Source of the DNA: Dokdonia sp. 4H-3-7-5
GTDB taxonomy: Bacteria > Bacteroidota > Bacteroidia > Flavobacteriales > Flavobacteriaceae
Length of the DNA stretch: 64,000 nt
Direction: 5' to 3'
NCBI RefSeq assembly: GCF_000212355.1
Contig: NC_015496.1
Coordinates: 496,001 to 560,000 of the forward strand
Below are positions 9,894 to 16,930 of the stretch, one piece after another; position 1 is the stretch's first letter, and every line of letters starts with the position of its first letter. A program made the position numbers and the translations under genes. Below the pieces are notes generated by a model, which saw nothing but the letters and a program-made list of their open reading frames with translations, was not told the origin of the DNA and made no database searches.

Positions 9894-11686
9894 ATAAGAC
9901 AGTAAACATAAATTTAGCAGGGGTTTTCTTTCACGTAGATGAGGATGCTTACGGTAAATTACAGAGATATCTTGCTGCCATCAAACGTTCTTTTGAAGGC
10001 GTACAAGGGGAAGACGAAATCATAGCAGACATAGAAGCGCGTATCTCAGAACTTTTTTCTGAACGTATTAAAGACGAACGCCAGGTTATAAGCACTAAGG
10101 AGCTTGACGAGGTTATCGCTATCATGGGACAGCCAGAAGATTACATGGTAGATGACGATATTTTTGAAGATACAGCATCTTCTCAAAAATCATCTAGCCG
10201 CTCTTCAAGTAAAACACAACAAGCTAAGCGCATCTCAGACCGAAGGTTTTTTAGAGATACAGATAACGCATACATAGGTGGTGTATCTAGTGGTATGGCA
10301 CATTACATGGGACTTGATCCTTTGTGGGTTCGTGTAGGATGGGTATTACTAATTGCACTTACTTGGTTTACACTTGGTGGCACAGCTCTTATTTATCTTG
10401 CGTTATGGGTATTTGTACCAGAAGCACAATCTACTGCAGATAAACTCGCAATGCGGGGAAAGGCTGTTAACATTGACAATATCACAGAGAAAGTAAAAGA
10501 AGGATTTGAAAATGTTGCAGACACGGTTAAAAACGTAGATTATGATAAGTACGGTAATAAAGTAAAAACAGGAGCTCAAGGAGTTTTTGGGACTTTAGGA
10601 AAGATCATCATGTTCTTCTTTAAAATCATTGCAAAAATTGTGGGCGTACTATTAATAATCACGGGTGCTACAGTGGTGATTTCATTATTAATCACACTAC
10701 TTACTGGAGGAGTGGTAGATATTTTCACTCCTAACTTAGCAGACATGCCGTGGATTTCTAATGATACAGGTTTACCTATATGGCTCATGTTACTACTTGT
10801 ATTATTTGCAGTTGGGATTCCATTTTTCTTCTTGTTTTACTTAGGATTAAAAATTCTTTCTTCTAATGTAAAATCAATGCCTTTAAGTGCAAAACTAAGC
10901 CTATTAGGATTATGGCTTATCGCATCAATCACCATTGGAGTATTTTCTGTAAAACAGGCTATACAGTATTCTAACCTCGAGTCATCAAAGGTGACTACTA
11001 CAGAGACACTAGCTATTACAAAGAACGATACGCTACGTATCAAAATGAGAGGAAGCGAGCGTTTTGATATCCCTTTTGGGAGGTCTTCTCAATATGTACA
11101 GCTTATTAATAGCAACACAGAAGATGTAGCTGTGTATAGAAATGTGCGTCTTATAGTACGATCTACTCGTGACAGTCTTGCATATGTGCAAACAGTAAAA
11201 AGAACGAAAGGATCATCATATGACGTTGCAAAGGAACAAGCAGAAGCCATGATGCTCAACTATGACTTATCTGATAACGAACTAGCCATAGATGGTTTTT
11301 TTACTGGAGAAAGAGATGCACAATATAGACATGTAAGACCAAGTGTTGAGTTTATTGTGTATCTCCCAGAAGGAGCTACACTCATCGCAGATGAGAATAC
11401 TTACTCCTACCATAGAAATGACAGACAGTATCGTGATATTCTAGATAATGGTGATGAAGAAAAATTTCTTACCGTAGGTAATGGCAAACTTATATGCAGC
11501 AATTGTCCTGAGGATCGTGACAATGATGATGATAATTCTTGGCAACAGTCTGATGATAATGACGCTTGGGAAGAGCGTAGTTATAGAGAAGGTGAAGATA
11601 CACCAGCATGGGAGACAAATAATCAAGCTCCAAACTCTCCTACGCCTCCACCGACTCCTCAAATTGATAGAAATTCGATTAATTAA
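9890..11686 (+). CDS. PspC domain membrane protein with extracytoplasmic C-terminal domain
   Basis: 598 residues. Residues 1-85 are a soluble N-domain (KTVNINLAGVFFHVDEDAY in outline). A Ser-rich linker leads to the PspC domain at about 113-181, with FRDTDNAYIGGVSSGMAHYMG in outline and two membrane segments. Three or four further helices follow between about 245 and 375. The last 220 residues are beta-rich with IVYLPEGATL, a pattern like toastrack (DUF2807/DUF4097) domains, and end in an acidic Asp/Asn-rich then Pro-rich tail. PspC is the membrane sensor of the phage-shock response; this protein probably senses envelope state and is controlled by the coupled PadR. Confidence 0.88.
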   Translation: MNKTVNINLAGVFFHVDEDAYGKLQRYLAAIKRSFEGVQGEDEIIADIEARISELFSERIKDERQVISTKELDEVIAIMGQPEDYMVDDDIFEDTASSQKSSSRSSSKTQQAKRISDRRFFRDTDNAYIGGVSSGMAHYMGLDPLWVRVGWVLLIALTWFTLGGTALIYLALWVFVPEAQSTADKLAMRGKAVNIDNITEKVKEGFENVADTVKNVDYDKYGNKVKTGAQGVFGTLGKIIMFFFKIIAKIVGVLLIITGATVVISLLITLLTGGVVDIFTPNLADMPWISNDTGLPIWLMLLLVLFAVGIPFFFLFYLGLKILSSNVKSMPLSAKLSLLGLWLIASITIGVFSVKQAIQYSNLESSKVTTTETLAITKNDTLRIKMRGSERFDIPFGRSSQYVQLINSNTEDVAVYRNVRLIVRSTRDSLAYVQTVKRTKGSSYDVAKEQAEAMMLNYDLSDNELAIDGFFTGERDAQYRHVRPSVEFIVYLPEGATLIADENTYSYHRNDRQYRDILDNGDEEKFLTVGNGKLICSNCPEDRDNDDDNSWQQSDDNDAWEERSYREGEDTPAWETNNQAPNSPTPPPTPQIDRNSIN

Positions 11687-11695
11687 TAAGAGATA

Positions 11696-12142
11696 ATGTC
11701 CAAGCTCACTAATTTTATTACAATCCTGCTGCTACTCCCTATAATTGGAGTAGCACAGGTTTCTAAAGACAGTGATCTTTACAAAGAGATTCTAGCTACA
11801 GATGCTGCCCTTTTTGAGTCCTACAATACGTGTGACCTCGAGACTCATGCTTCACTCATATCAGAAGATTTAGAGTTTTACCATGATAAAGGAGGACTCG
11901 CTACAAGCAAGGAAGAGTATATGACCTCCATGAAGGCAAATATATGCGGCAAGGTGGAAAGAATACTTACTCCAGATACATTTGAAGTGCATAAGATTAA
12001 GGATTTTGGAGCCATCGCTCTAGGGAAACACAGTTTTCATAATCTTATGGAAGACAGCTATTCTGAACCTAGTAAGTTTATCACCATATTTAAAAAAACA
12101 GAAAATGGCTGGAAAATCACTCGTGTAATAAGCCTGCACTAG
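11696..12142 (+). CDS. Secreted NTF2-like (DUF4440/SnoaL-type) protein
   Basis: 148 residues. A signal peptide (MSKLTNFITILLLLPIIGVAQ in outline, cleavage near 21) precedes an NTF2-like domain: ILATDAALFESYNTCDLETHASLISEDLEFYHDKGG is characteristic of DUF4440/SnoaL-like folds, ending FKKTENGWKITRVIS. Such domains bind small molecules or are catalytic, and the ligand here is unknown. It starts 9 nt after the PspC gene, so it is probably the third gene of the PadR-PspC operon and acts in the periplasm. Confidence 0.82.
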   Translation: MSKLTNFITILLLLPIIGVAQVSKDSDLYKEILATDAALFESYNTCDLETHASLISEDLEFYHDKGGLATSKEEYMTSMKANICGKVERILTPDTFEVHKIKDFGAIALGKHSFHNLMEDSYSEPSKFITIFKKTENGWKITRVISLH

Positions 12143-12189
12143 TGATGTCTACAACTCAGCCGCACATAAAATACATTGGCATAGGTTAA

Positions 12190-12203
12190 GCTTTCGCGAA
12201 AGC
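12190..12203. repeat. GCTTTCGCGAAAGC palindrome, copy 4
   Basis: Perfect copy between the NTF2-like gene and the membrane-anchored unknown protein. Confidence 0.95.
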
Positions 12204-12248
12204 AGAATTGTTCCCAATTACTAATCATCAATCATTAAATCAACTAAA

Positions 12249-12998
12249 ATGACCAACCATCAAAGCACCCAAAAACTTGACAAAAAAATTAACATTCTAA
12301 CTACTTACGCTGTAGTAAGTGCATTAGTATTTTCCGCATTTGCACTTAGTAGTTTTAGTAAAAAAGACAATAACAAATCGTATGACGAGCTTATTGTAAA
12401 AAAATTAACAGTCATAGGTGAGGATAACCTACCTAGAATGGTGCTGAGTAATGAAGACAGACAACATTCTGGCAGAATGAATGGAAAAGAAATGGATAGA
12501 AGAGAGCGGCCTTCTGGAATTATATTCTTTAATAATGAAGGTGATGAGTGTGGAGGCTTAGTGTATAAAACAAAAATTAAAAATGGAAAAGTAACCTCCG
12601 GAATGTCTTTTACAATGGATAATTACAAAGATGACCAAGTAGTACAAATCCTTAATGACGAGTACTATAAAGATGGAAAAGCCTATATAAAACGAGGTAT
12701 ATCAATAAACCAATACCCCATTGGATCAAATATGGAGAAGCGCAACAATAAGCTTATGAAGCTGCGCTCTATAGAAGATGATGAAGAGAGAAAGCAGAAA
12801 ATAAATGAATTAATGGAAAACGAAGGACCCGTAAATCGTTTGTTTATAGGTAAAACAAAAGGTAATAGTTCTGGGCTATTTCTTGCAGGACCAGATGGAG
12901 CGCCTAAAATGATGATTTATGTAGATGATAAAGGAAATCCTAAAATCCAGACATTTAACAAAAACGGAGAAATAAAAGATCTTTTAGAAGTAGAATAA
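12249..12998 (+). CDS. Membrane-anchored protein of unknown function in the Psp locus
   Basis: 249 residues; I do not recognise a family. One transmembrane helix at about 18-36 anchors a soluble domain. That domain shows spaced Gly-turn segments of similar design: VIGEDNLPRMVLSN, PSGIIFFNNEGDECGGL, SSGLFLAGPDGAPKMMIYVDD and GNPKIQTFNKNGE. This suggests an internal repeat of short beta hairpins. A charged helix with RSIEDDEERKQKINELMENE lies between them. The leader has CATCAATCATTAAATCAAC, like other leaders in this locus. By position it may work with the PspC or DUF2807 proteins at the membrane. Confidence 0.75.
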   Translation: MTNHQSTQKLDKKINILTTYAVVSALVFSAFALSSFSKKDNNKSYDELIVKKLTVIGEDNLPRMVLSNEDRQHSGRMNGKEMDRRERPSGIIFFNNEGDECGGLVYKTKIKNGKVTSGMSFTMDNYKDDQVVQILNDEYYKDGKAYIKRGISINQYPIGSNMEKRNNKLMKLRSIEDDEERKQKINELMENEGPVNRLFIGKTKGNSSGLFLAGPDGAPKMMIYVDDKGNPKIQTFNKNGEIKDLLEVE

Positions 12999-13126
12999 AT
13001 CAATAGACAGTTGAGCACCCATAATCTACAACTGGGTAGCTTAAAGTTTTAAAGAAAAGTAATTTTGTAGAAGTTTACATCATCAATCAAAACAATTAAT
13101 TATTCATCAATCTAAAACCAACCACC

Positions 13127-13864
13127 ATGACAACACTTATCAAATTTATTATTGGGTTTCTTACTGCAATACTCGTCACCTCTTGTCAGTTTGACATTAA
13201 CCTTGGGCAAATAAATGGCGACGGAAATGTAGTTACAGAAGATTTTAACATCACAGAAGACTTTGACGAAGTAGTTGCTGGTAATGGCTGGGAAGTCTTT
13301 TTAGAAAAAGGAAATACAAATGGCGTAATACTTGAAGCCGATCAAAATCTAGTAGATGCAGCTGAAATTTATGTGAAAGACGGAAAGTTAAAAATATACT
13401 GCGAGGATAACATAAAAAATGCTACCTCAAAAAAGGTTTTTGTAACCTACTCAGAAAACCTTACCGAAGTGAGTGTAAACAGTGGTGCTAGTCTTACTAC
13501 AAAAGAAGCGCTCACTGGAGATGAAATAAATCTGGACGCATCATCCGGAGGAACATTACGTGTTGAGGTTACTGTAAATGACGTAGAGACAAATGTAAGT
13601 AGCGGTGGCGTAGTACGCATCTCAGGAACAGCAAATCGCGTAGATGCATCTGTTTCTAGTGGTGGTGTTGCAAGAATAAGTAAGCTCAAATCTGTATCTG
13701 CTATTGCAGATGCTTCTTCTGGAGGAGTGATGGATGTATATGCATCACAAGATCTTCGAGCAGATGCATCATCAGGTGGTGTCATAAATTATTATGGAAA
13801 GCCAGCAAACGTAGACAAACCAAAGGAAAGTTATTCTGGAGGTATCATACGTTCAAAAGATTAA
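13127..13864 (+). CDS. Head GIN domain (DUF2807, toastrack-type) lipoprotein
   Basis: 245 residues. The N-terminus ends LVTSCQF, a lipobox, so the mature protein is probably lipid-anchored. The rest is DUF2807: EDFDEVVAGNGWEVFLEKG is the usual head, followed by a ladder of SSGG turns (ASSGGTL, VSSGGVV, VSSGGVA, ASSGGVM, ASSGGVI, YSGGII) spaced about 18-22 residues, as in a beta-helix. DUF2807 overlaps the toastrack domains found fused to or beside PspC in many bacteria. It is probably an envelope-facing partner of the PspC protein. A terminator follows. Confidence 0.9.
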   Translation: MTTLIKFIIGFLTAILVTSCQFDINLGQINGDGNVVTEDFNITEDFDEVVAGNGWEVFLEKGNTNGVILEADQNLVDAAEIYVKDGKLKIYCEDNIKNATSKKVFVTYSENLTEVSVNSGASLTTKEALTGDEINLDASSGGTLRVEVTVNDVETNVSSGGVVRISGTANRVDASVSSGGVARISKLKSVSAIADASSGGVMDVYASQDLRADASSGGVINYYGKPANVDKPKESYSGGIIRSKD

Positions 13865-13893
13865 ATACTACCTCATCAATCAAATCAATACAC

Positions 13894-13924
13894 AACAAAG
13901 GCTCGATATCATCGAGCCTTTGTT
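13894..13924 (+). terminator. Bidirectional terminator between the DUF2807 and XRE genes
   Basis: A perfect 14-bp stem (AACAAAGGCTCGAT / ATCGAGCCTTTGTT) with a 3-nt loop lies between two convergent genes. T-rich tracts suit the plus strand best (TTATTTTA). Confidence 0.85.
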
Positions 13925-13946
13925 ATTTTATAAATACACGCTAAAC

Positions 13947-14702
13947 TTATAATTCTCCTTTTATCTGTAAGAATTGCGCTTGAAGCATTGCCATTTTTTC
14001 CTCAAGTCCATCTGCAAGTTCTGGCACTCTATGATAAAACACATAGCGTATGCGCCACAGCTCTTTCACTTCCTGGATAGGGAATTCAAGATCATCTATA
14101 TTCTTATGATCTGCACGCAGTGTTATGGTATTTTCAGAAAGATAGCATCGCCTCAATACGAGCTGATCTTCAAATACAGCGAGCACTAGATGACCATTAT
14201 TTAGCTTTTTATAAACATCTTTCGGTATCATCTCCCCTATTACAATATCCTTAGGGAAGAGTCCTTTGTCATTACTACTCATCTCTAGATTATCCACCGT
14301 AAATGCTCTGAACTCCTTTTCAGGATTGATAGGCAACTGTAATACTTGCATATCACTTACAAAAGCTTCTTTATCATTATAGAGAAGATATTCTTTTGCA
14401 TTTTTTGACGTTATGCAAGGAATACTTGCAAAGGCTTGCTTTGTGATGATATCATGATCTGTTGTAAGATTTGCTTTGAATTTGAGTAAACTATTTACCG
14501 TAAGCTCTTTTGTTAGCAAGTCATCGATAGGTATGCTAAAATAATTAGCAATCTTAATAATAGTATCTATTTTAGGTTCACTCCTACCTTCCTCATAAGC
14601 TCCTAACGTCCCTCTTTTCAAGTCAAACAGCTCTGCAAACGACTGCTGACTCAATGTCTTGACAGTTCTAATCTTTCGTATGTTTTTTCCAAAAAATGAC
14701 AT
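13947..14702 (-). CDS. XRE-family transcriptional regulator with C-terminal S24-like region
   Basis: 251 residues. The helix-turn-helix spans about 5-60: IRKIRTVKTLSQQSFAELF then RGTLGAYEEGRSEPKIDTI. The C-terminal 130 residues resemble the beta-rich LexA/CI (S24 peptidase-like) domain, containing GEMIPKDVYKKLNNGHLVLAVFEDQLVLRRC, but I cannot identify an intact Ser-Lys dyad. The gene points away from the YbjN-PspA-flotillin run and shares its upstream region, which carries three TTTTGCTAA boxes. It probably represses itself and that operon; the inducing signal is unknown. Confidence 0.85.
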   Translation of the reverse strand: MSFFGKNIRKIRTVKTLSQQSFAELFDLKRGTLGAYEEGRSEPKIDTIIKIANYFSIPIDDLLTKELTVNSLLKFKANLTTDHDIITKQAFASIPCITSKNAKEYLLYNDKEAFVSDMQVLQLPINPEKEFRAFTVDNLEMSSNDKGLFPKDIVIGEMIPKDVYKKLNNGHLVLAVFEDQLVLRRCYLSENTITLRADHKNIDDLEFPIQEVKELWRIRYVFYHRVPELADGLEEKMAMLQAQFLQIKGEL

Positions 14703-14703
14703 A

Positions 14704-14785
14704 TTTTGCTAATTTTATTTGCAAATTGTAAATTTATCTGTATATTTACCTAACAATTTTAGCAAAAAGAATTCAATTTTGCTAA
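14704..14785. promoter_or_regulatory. Three TTTTGCTAA boxes between the XRE gene and the PspA operon
   Basis: TTTTGCTAA occurs at 14704-14712 and 14777-14785 in direct orientation, and TTAGCAAAA (the inverse, shortened to nine bases) at 14759-14767. A small ATTTGCAAAT palindrome lies at 14717-14726. The first box directly abuts the XRE start codon. Repeated boxes beside a regulator gene fit operators for that regulator. Confidence 0.6.
14718..14748 (+). promoter_or_regulatory. Candidate promoter for the YbjN-PspA-flotillin operon
   Basis: TTTG at 14718-14721, a 19-bp spacer and TATATTTA at 14741-14748, one base from the TAnnTTTG consensus. It is flanked on both sides by TTTTGCTAA boxes, so bound repressor would block it. 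The leader to the ATG at 14969 would be about 215 nt long. Confidence 0.4.
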
Positions 14786-14968
14786 TTTATTTAGCTTTTT
14801 CGTGAAAGCGTAATTGCATCATCAAACATTCATCAATCAAAAAACAATCATTATGACCACTTTAATTATTTACATCCTGAGCCAGTTATAAACAATTGGG
14901 TATTTACAGAGACAAGTTTTCGTATTATTAACCTTCCAACGCATTGGAATACAACATCAACACTCTTT

Positions 14969-15364
14969 ATGAAGAACCACTTTAACATAACACGAGATTT
15001 TCTACTTGAACTTAACTTCAATATCACCACCGAAAACACCGAGGATGGTATTATGGTAGTACAAAAGGAAAACTCAGGAATTAAAAACCTCATTCTAGGC
15101 GTCGCTCCTCCTATCTTAATCATAGAGCAGTTTATTTTTACCATAAATAATCAGTCTGAAAAGATTTTTAAAAGTCTGCTACAAAAAAACCGCGATATCA
15201 TTCATGGAGCATTTGTACTAGATGAGACAGGTAAGAAAGTAATATTTAGAGATACCTTACAAATAGAAAATCTAGATTTAAACGAACTAGAAGGAAGCTT
15301 AAACTCGCTCAGTTTATTAATGAGTGAATACTCAGATCACATTATCGAATTTTCAAAATACTAA
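14969..15364 (+). CDS. YbjN / type III chaperone (Tir, CesT)-like protein
   Basis: 131 residues, no signal peptide or membrane segment. The fold pattern (NHFNITRDFLLELNFNITTE, then a central KNLILGVAPPILIIEQFIF strand-helix, then LQKNRDIIHGAFVLDE) is that of YbjN/CesT-like small proteins that pair with membrane or secreted partners. Homologues in this position, just before pspA, are often called molecular chaperone Tir. Start taken as ATG 14969; the frame stays open upstream to 14795 but offers no ATG, GTG or TTG. The next gene starts 11 nt after the stop. Confidence 0.78.
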   Translation: MKNHFNITRDFLLELNFNITTENTEDGIMVVQKENSGIKNLILGVAPPILIIEQFIFTINNQSEKIFKSLLQKNRDIIHGAFVLDETGKKVIFRDTLQIENLDLNELEGSLNSLSLLMSEYSDHIIEFSKY

Positions 15365-15375
15365 AACACAACGTT

Positions 15376-16089
15376 ATGAACATATTTAAAAGACTTTTTA
15401 AAATAGGCCAGGCAGAGGCAAATGCTTCTATAGATAACATGGAAGATCCTATTAAAATGACCGAGCAAGGCATAAGAGATATGAAAGAAGATCTTGCCAA
15501 AAGTGTAGAAGCAATGGCTCAAGTAAAAGCCATGGCAATACGCTCAAAAAACGAGCGCGATGAGCACCAAGAGAAAGCAAAAGATTATGAAGGTAAAGCA
15601 ATTACCATTCTTAAGAAAGCACACGCAGGTTCTATGGAAGCTACAGACGCAGACCGTCTAGCAAAAGAAGCGCTTGCCAAAAAGGAAGAAGCACAAGCGC
15701 ATGCAGATCGCGCTGGTGAAGACACAACAAAATTTGAAGGAAATGTAGCCCAGCTGCAATCTACTATCCAGACTATAAAAGATAATATAGGCAACTGGGA
15801 GAATGAGCTTAAAACACTTAAAGCAAGAGTAAAAGTAAGCTCTGCCACTAAGAATGTAAACAAGCAAATGGCTGCTCTTGATAGCACTGGAACCGTAAGT
15901 ATGCTAGAACGTATGAAGGAAAAAGTAGCTCAAGAAGAAGCACTTGCAGATGCTTATGGCGATATTGCAAATGCAAATAAAAGCATAGACGACGAGATTA
16001 ATGCTGCAGCAGATACTAGCAAAGAAAAAGTAGACGACGAACTTGCAAAGCTTAAGGAACAACTAGGTCTCGACAAGGACAAAGCATAA
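15376..16089 (+). CDS. pspA: PspA/IM30 (ESCRT-III-like) membrane stress protein
   Basis: 237 residues, almost entirely predicted helix. The N-terminal amphipathic helix (MNIFKRLFKIGQAEANASID in outline) and the segment with DNMEDPIKMTEQGIRDMKEDLAKS are classic PspA/IM30 features. PspA-family proteins polymerise on damaged membranes like ESCRT-III and limit proton leakage. The C-terminal helix is acidic and Lys-rich. Placed between the YbjN-like and the YqiJ-like genes, it should act with the flotillin and AAA+ ATPase downstream, the latter being a candidate for remodelling PspA polymers (inference). Confidence 0.93.
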   Translation: MNIFKRLFKIGQAEANASIDNMEDPIKMTEQGIRDMKEDLAKSVEAMAQVKAMAIRSKNERDEHQEKAKDYEGKAITILKKAHAGSMEATDADRLAKEALAKKEEAQAHADRAGEDTTKFEGNVAQLQSTIQTIKDNIGNWENELKTLKARVKVSSATKNVNKQMAALDSTGTVSMLERMKEKVAQEEALADAYGDIANANKSIDDEINAAADTSKEKVDDELAKLKEQLGLDKDKA

Positions 16090-16148
16090 GCACGCACCGC
16101 ATTGCGTTACTAGCACTTTGGATTATGAACCATTAAAACCACCAACCA

Positions 16149-16865
16149 TTGGATAACTATTTCGAAATTTTATTTTCACCAGTAAACATCACGTTAACGA
16201 TACTACTGTCTCTACTCCTTGTCTATTGGATATTTACAATGATCAGCGGTGTAGACTTTGATCTAGATGTAGATGTAGACATCGATATCGATGTGGACGT
16301 AGATGCAGATATTGATCTGGATTCTGGTCTCGAAGGCGGCAATATGGATTTCTCAGATGTAGCAAATGCAGAGGTAGATCGATCACACGTTGTAAATAGA
16401 AAACGTAAGCCTCTTAAATGGTGGCAAGTCGTTTTGATTTACTTCAATTTTGTCGGACTTCCATTTATGTTTACGTTTACTTTTTGGATCTTTATATGGT
16501 GGTTTTGTTCCCTTATTGTAACATCTATTACAGGAAGTTACGAGAATACATTTGGGCACCTTATCGTCTTAGCTTTTATGATTCCTGCGCTATTTATTAA
16601 TAAAATTATCACGACTCCTTTCAAGTCATTCTTCAAGAATTTGAATAAAGATGGAGACAAGGCAGTAGATTTTCTTGGTAGACAAGCCACTTTATTATCC
16701 ACAGTTTCTGGAGATAAAATGGGTAATGCAGAGCTTCAGGCAGATGGCAATACGATGAGCATTTATGTGAAATCACTAGATGGTTCTGAGTTACGCTTTC
16801 GCGAAAGCGTCCTAATCATCAAACAATCAACAGATAAAAATTATTTCTACGTCAGTAAAGATTAA
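16149..16865 (+). CDS. YqiJ-like membrane protein with OB-fold (flotillin partner)
   Basis: 238 residues. A first membrane helix at about 13-33 is followed by an unusual alternating Asp/hydrophobic tract (about residues 36-58, pattern D-x-D-x). Two or three further helices follow between about 90 and 165. The C-terminal 80 residues form an NfeD/OB-fold-like domain starting near DFLGRQATLLSTVSG. This corresponds to E. coli YqiJ, the neighbour of the flotillin YqiK. The start is TTG at 16149; no ATG fits. A palindrome copy near the end (16795) is read as RFRES rather than AFAKA. Flotillin follows within 65 nt. Confidence 0.82.
   Translation: MDNYFEILFSPVNITLTILLSLLLVYWIFTMISGVDFDLDVDVDIDIDVDVDADIDLDSGLEGGNMDFSDVANAEVDRSHVVNRKRKPLKWWQVVLIYFNFVGLPFMFTFTFWIFIWWFCSLIVTSITGSYENTFGHLIVLAFMIPALFINKIITTPFKSFFKNLNKDGDKAVDFLGRQATLLSTVSGDKMGNAELQADGNTMSIYVKSLDGSELRFRESVLIIKQSTDKNYFYVSKD
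16795..16808. repeat. GCTTTCGCGAAAGC palindrome, copy 5
   Basis: Perfect copy in the OB-fold part of the YqiJ-like gene. It is the only perfect coding copy not read as AFAKA (here RFRES). Confidence 0.95.
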
Positions 16866-16930
16866 TCTATGCTGATACCAATCATTATTATTTAAAAGAA
16901 AATTAACCAAAACCAAAAAAATCAGTTTCT

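Noticed and set aside
13447-13785. 112-codon minus-strand frame with repeats
   Set aside because: Antisense of the SSGG repeats of the DUF2807 gene; the periodicity is inherited from that gene.
13947-14702. XRE gene as part of a prophage or toxin-antitoxin pair
   Set aside because: No phage genes or small toxin gene nearby; all neighbours belong to the Psp-type locus.
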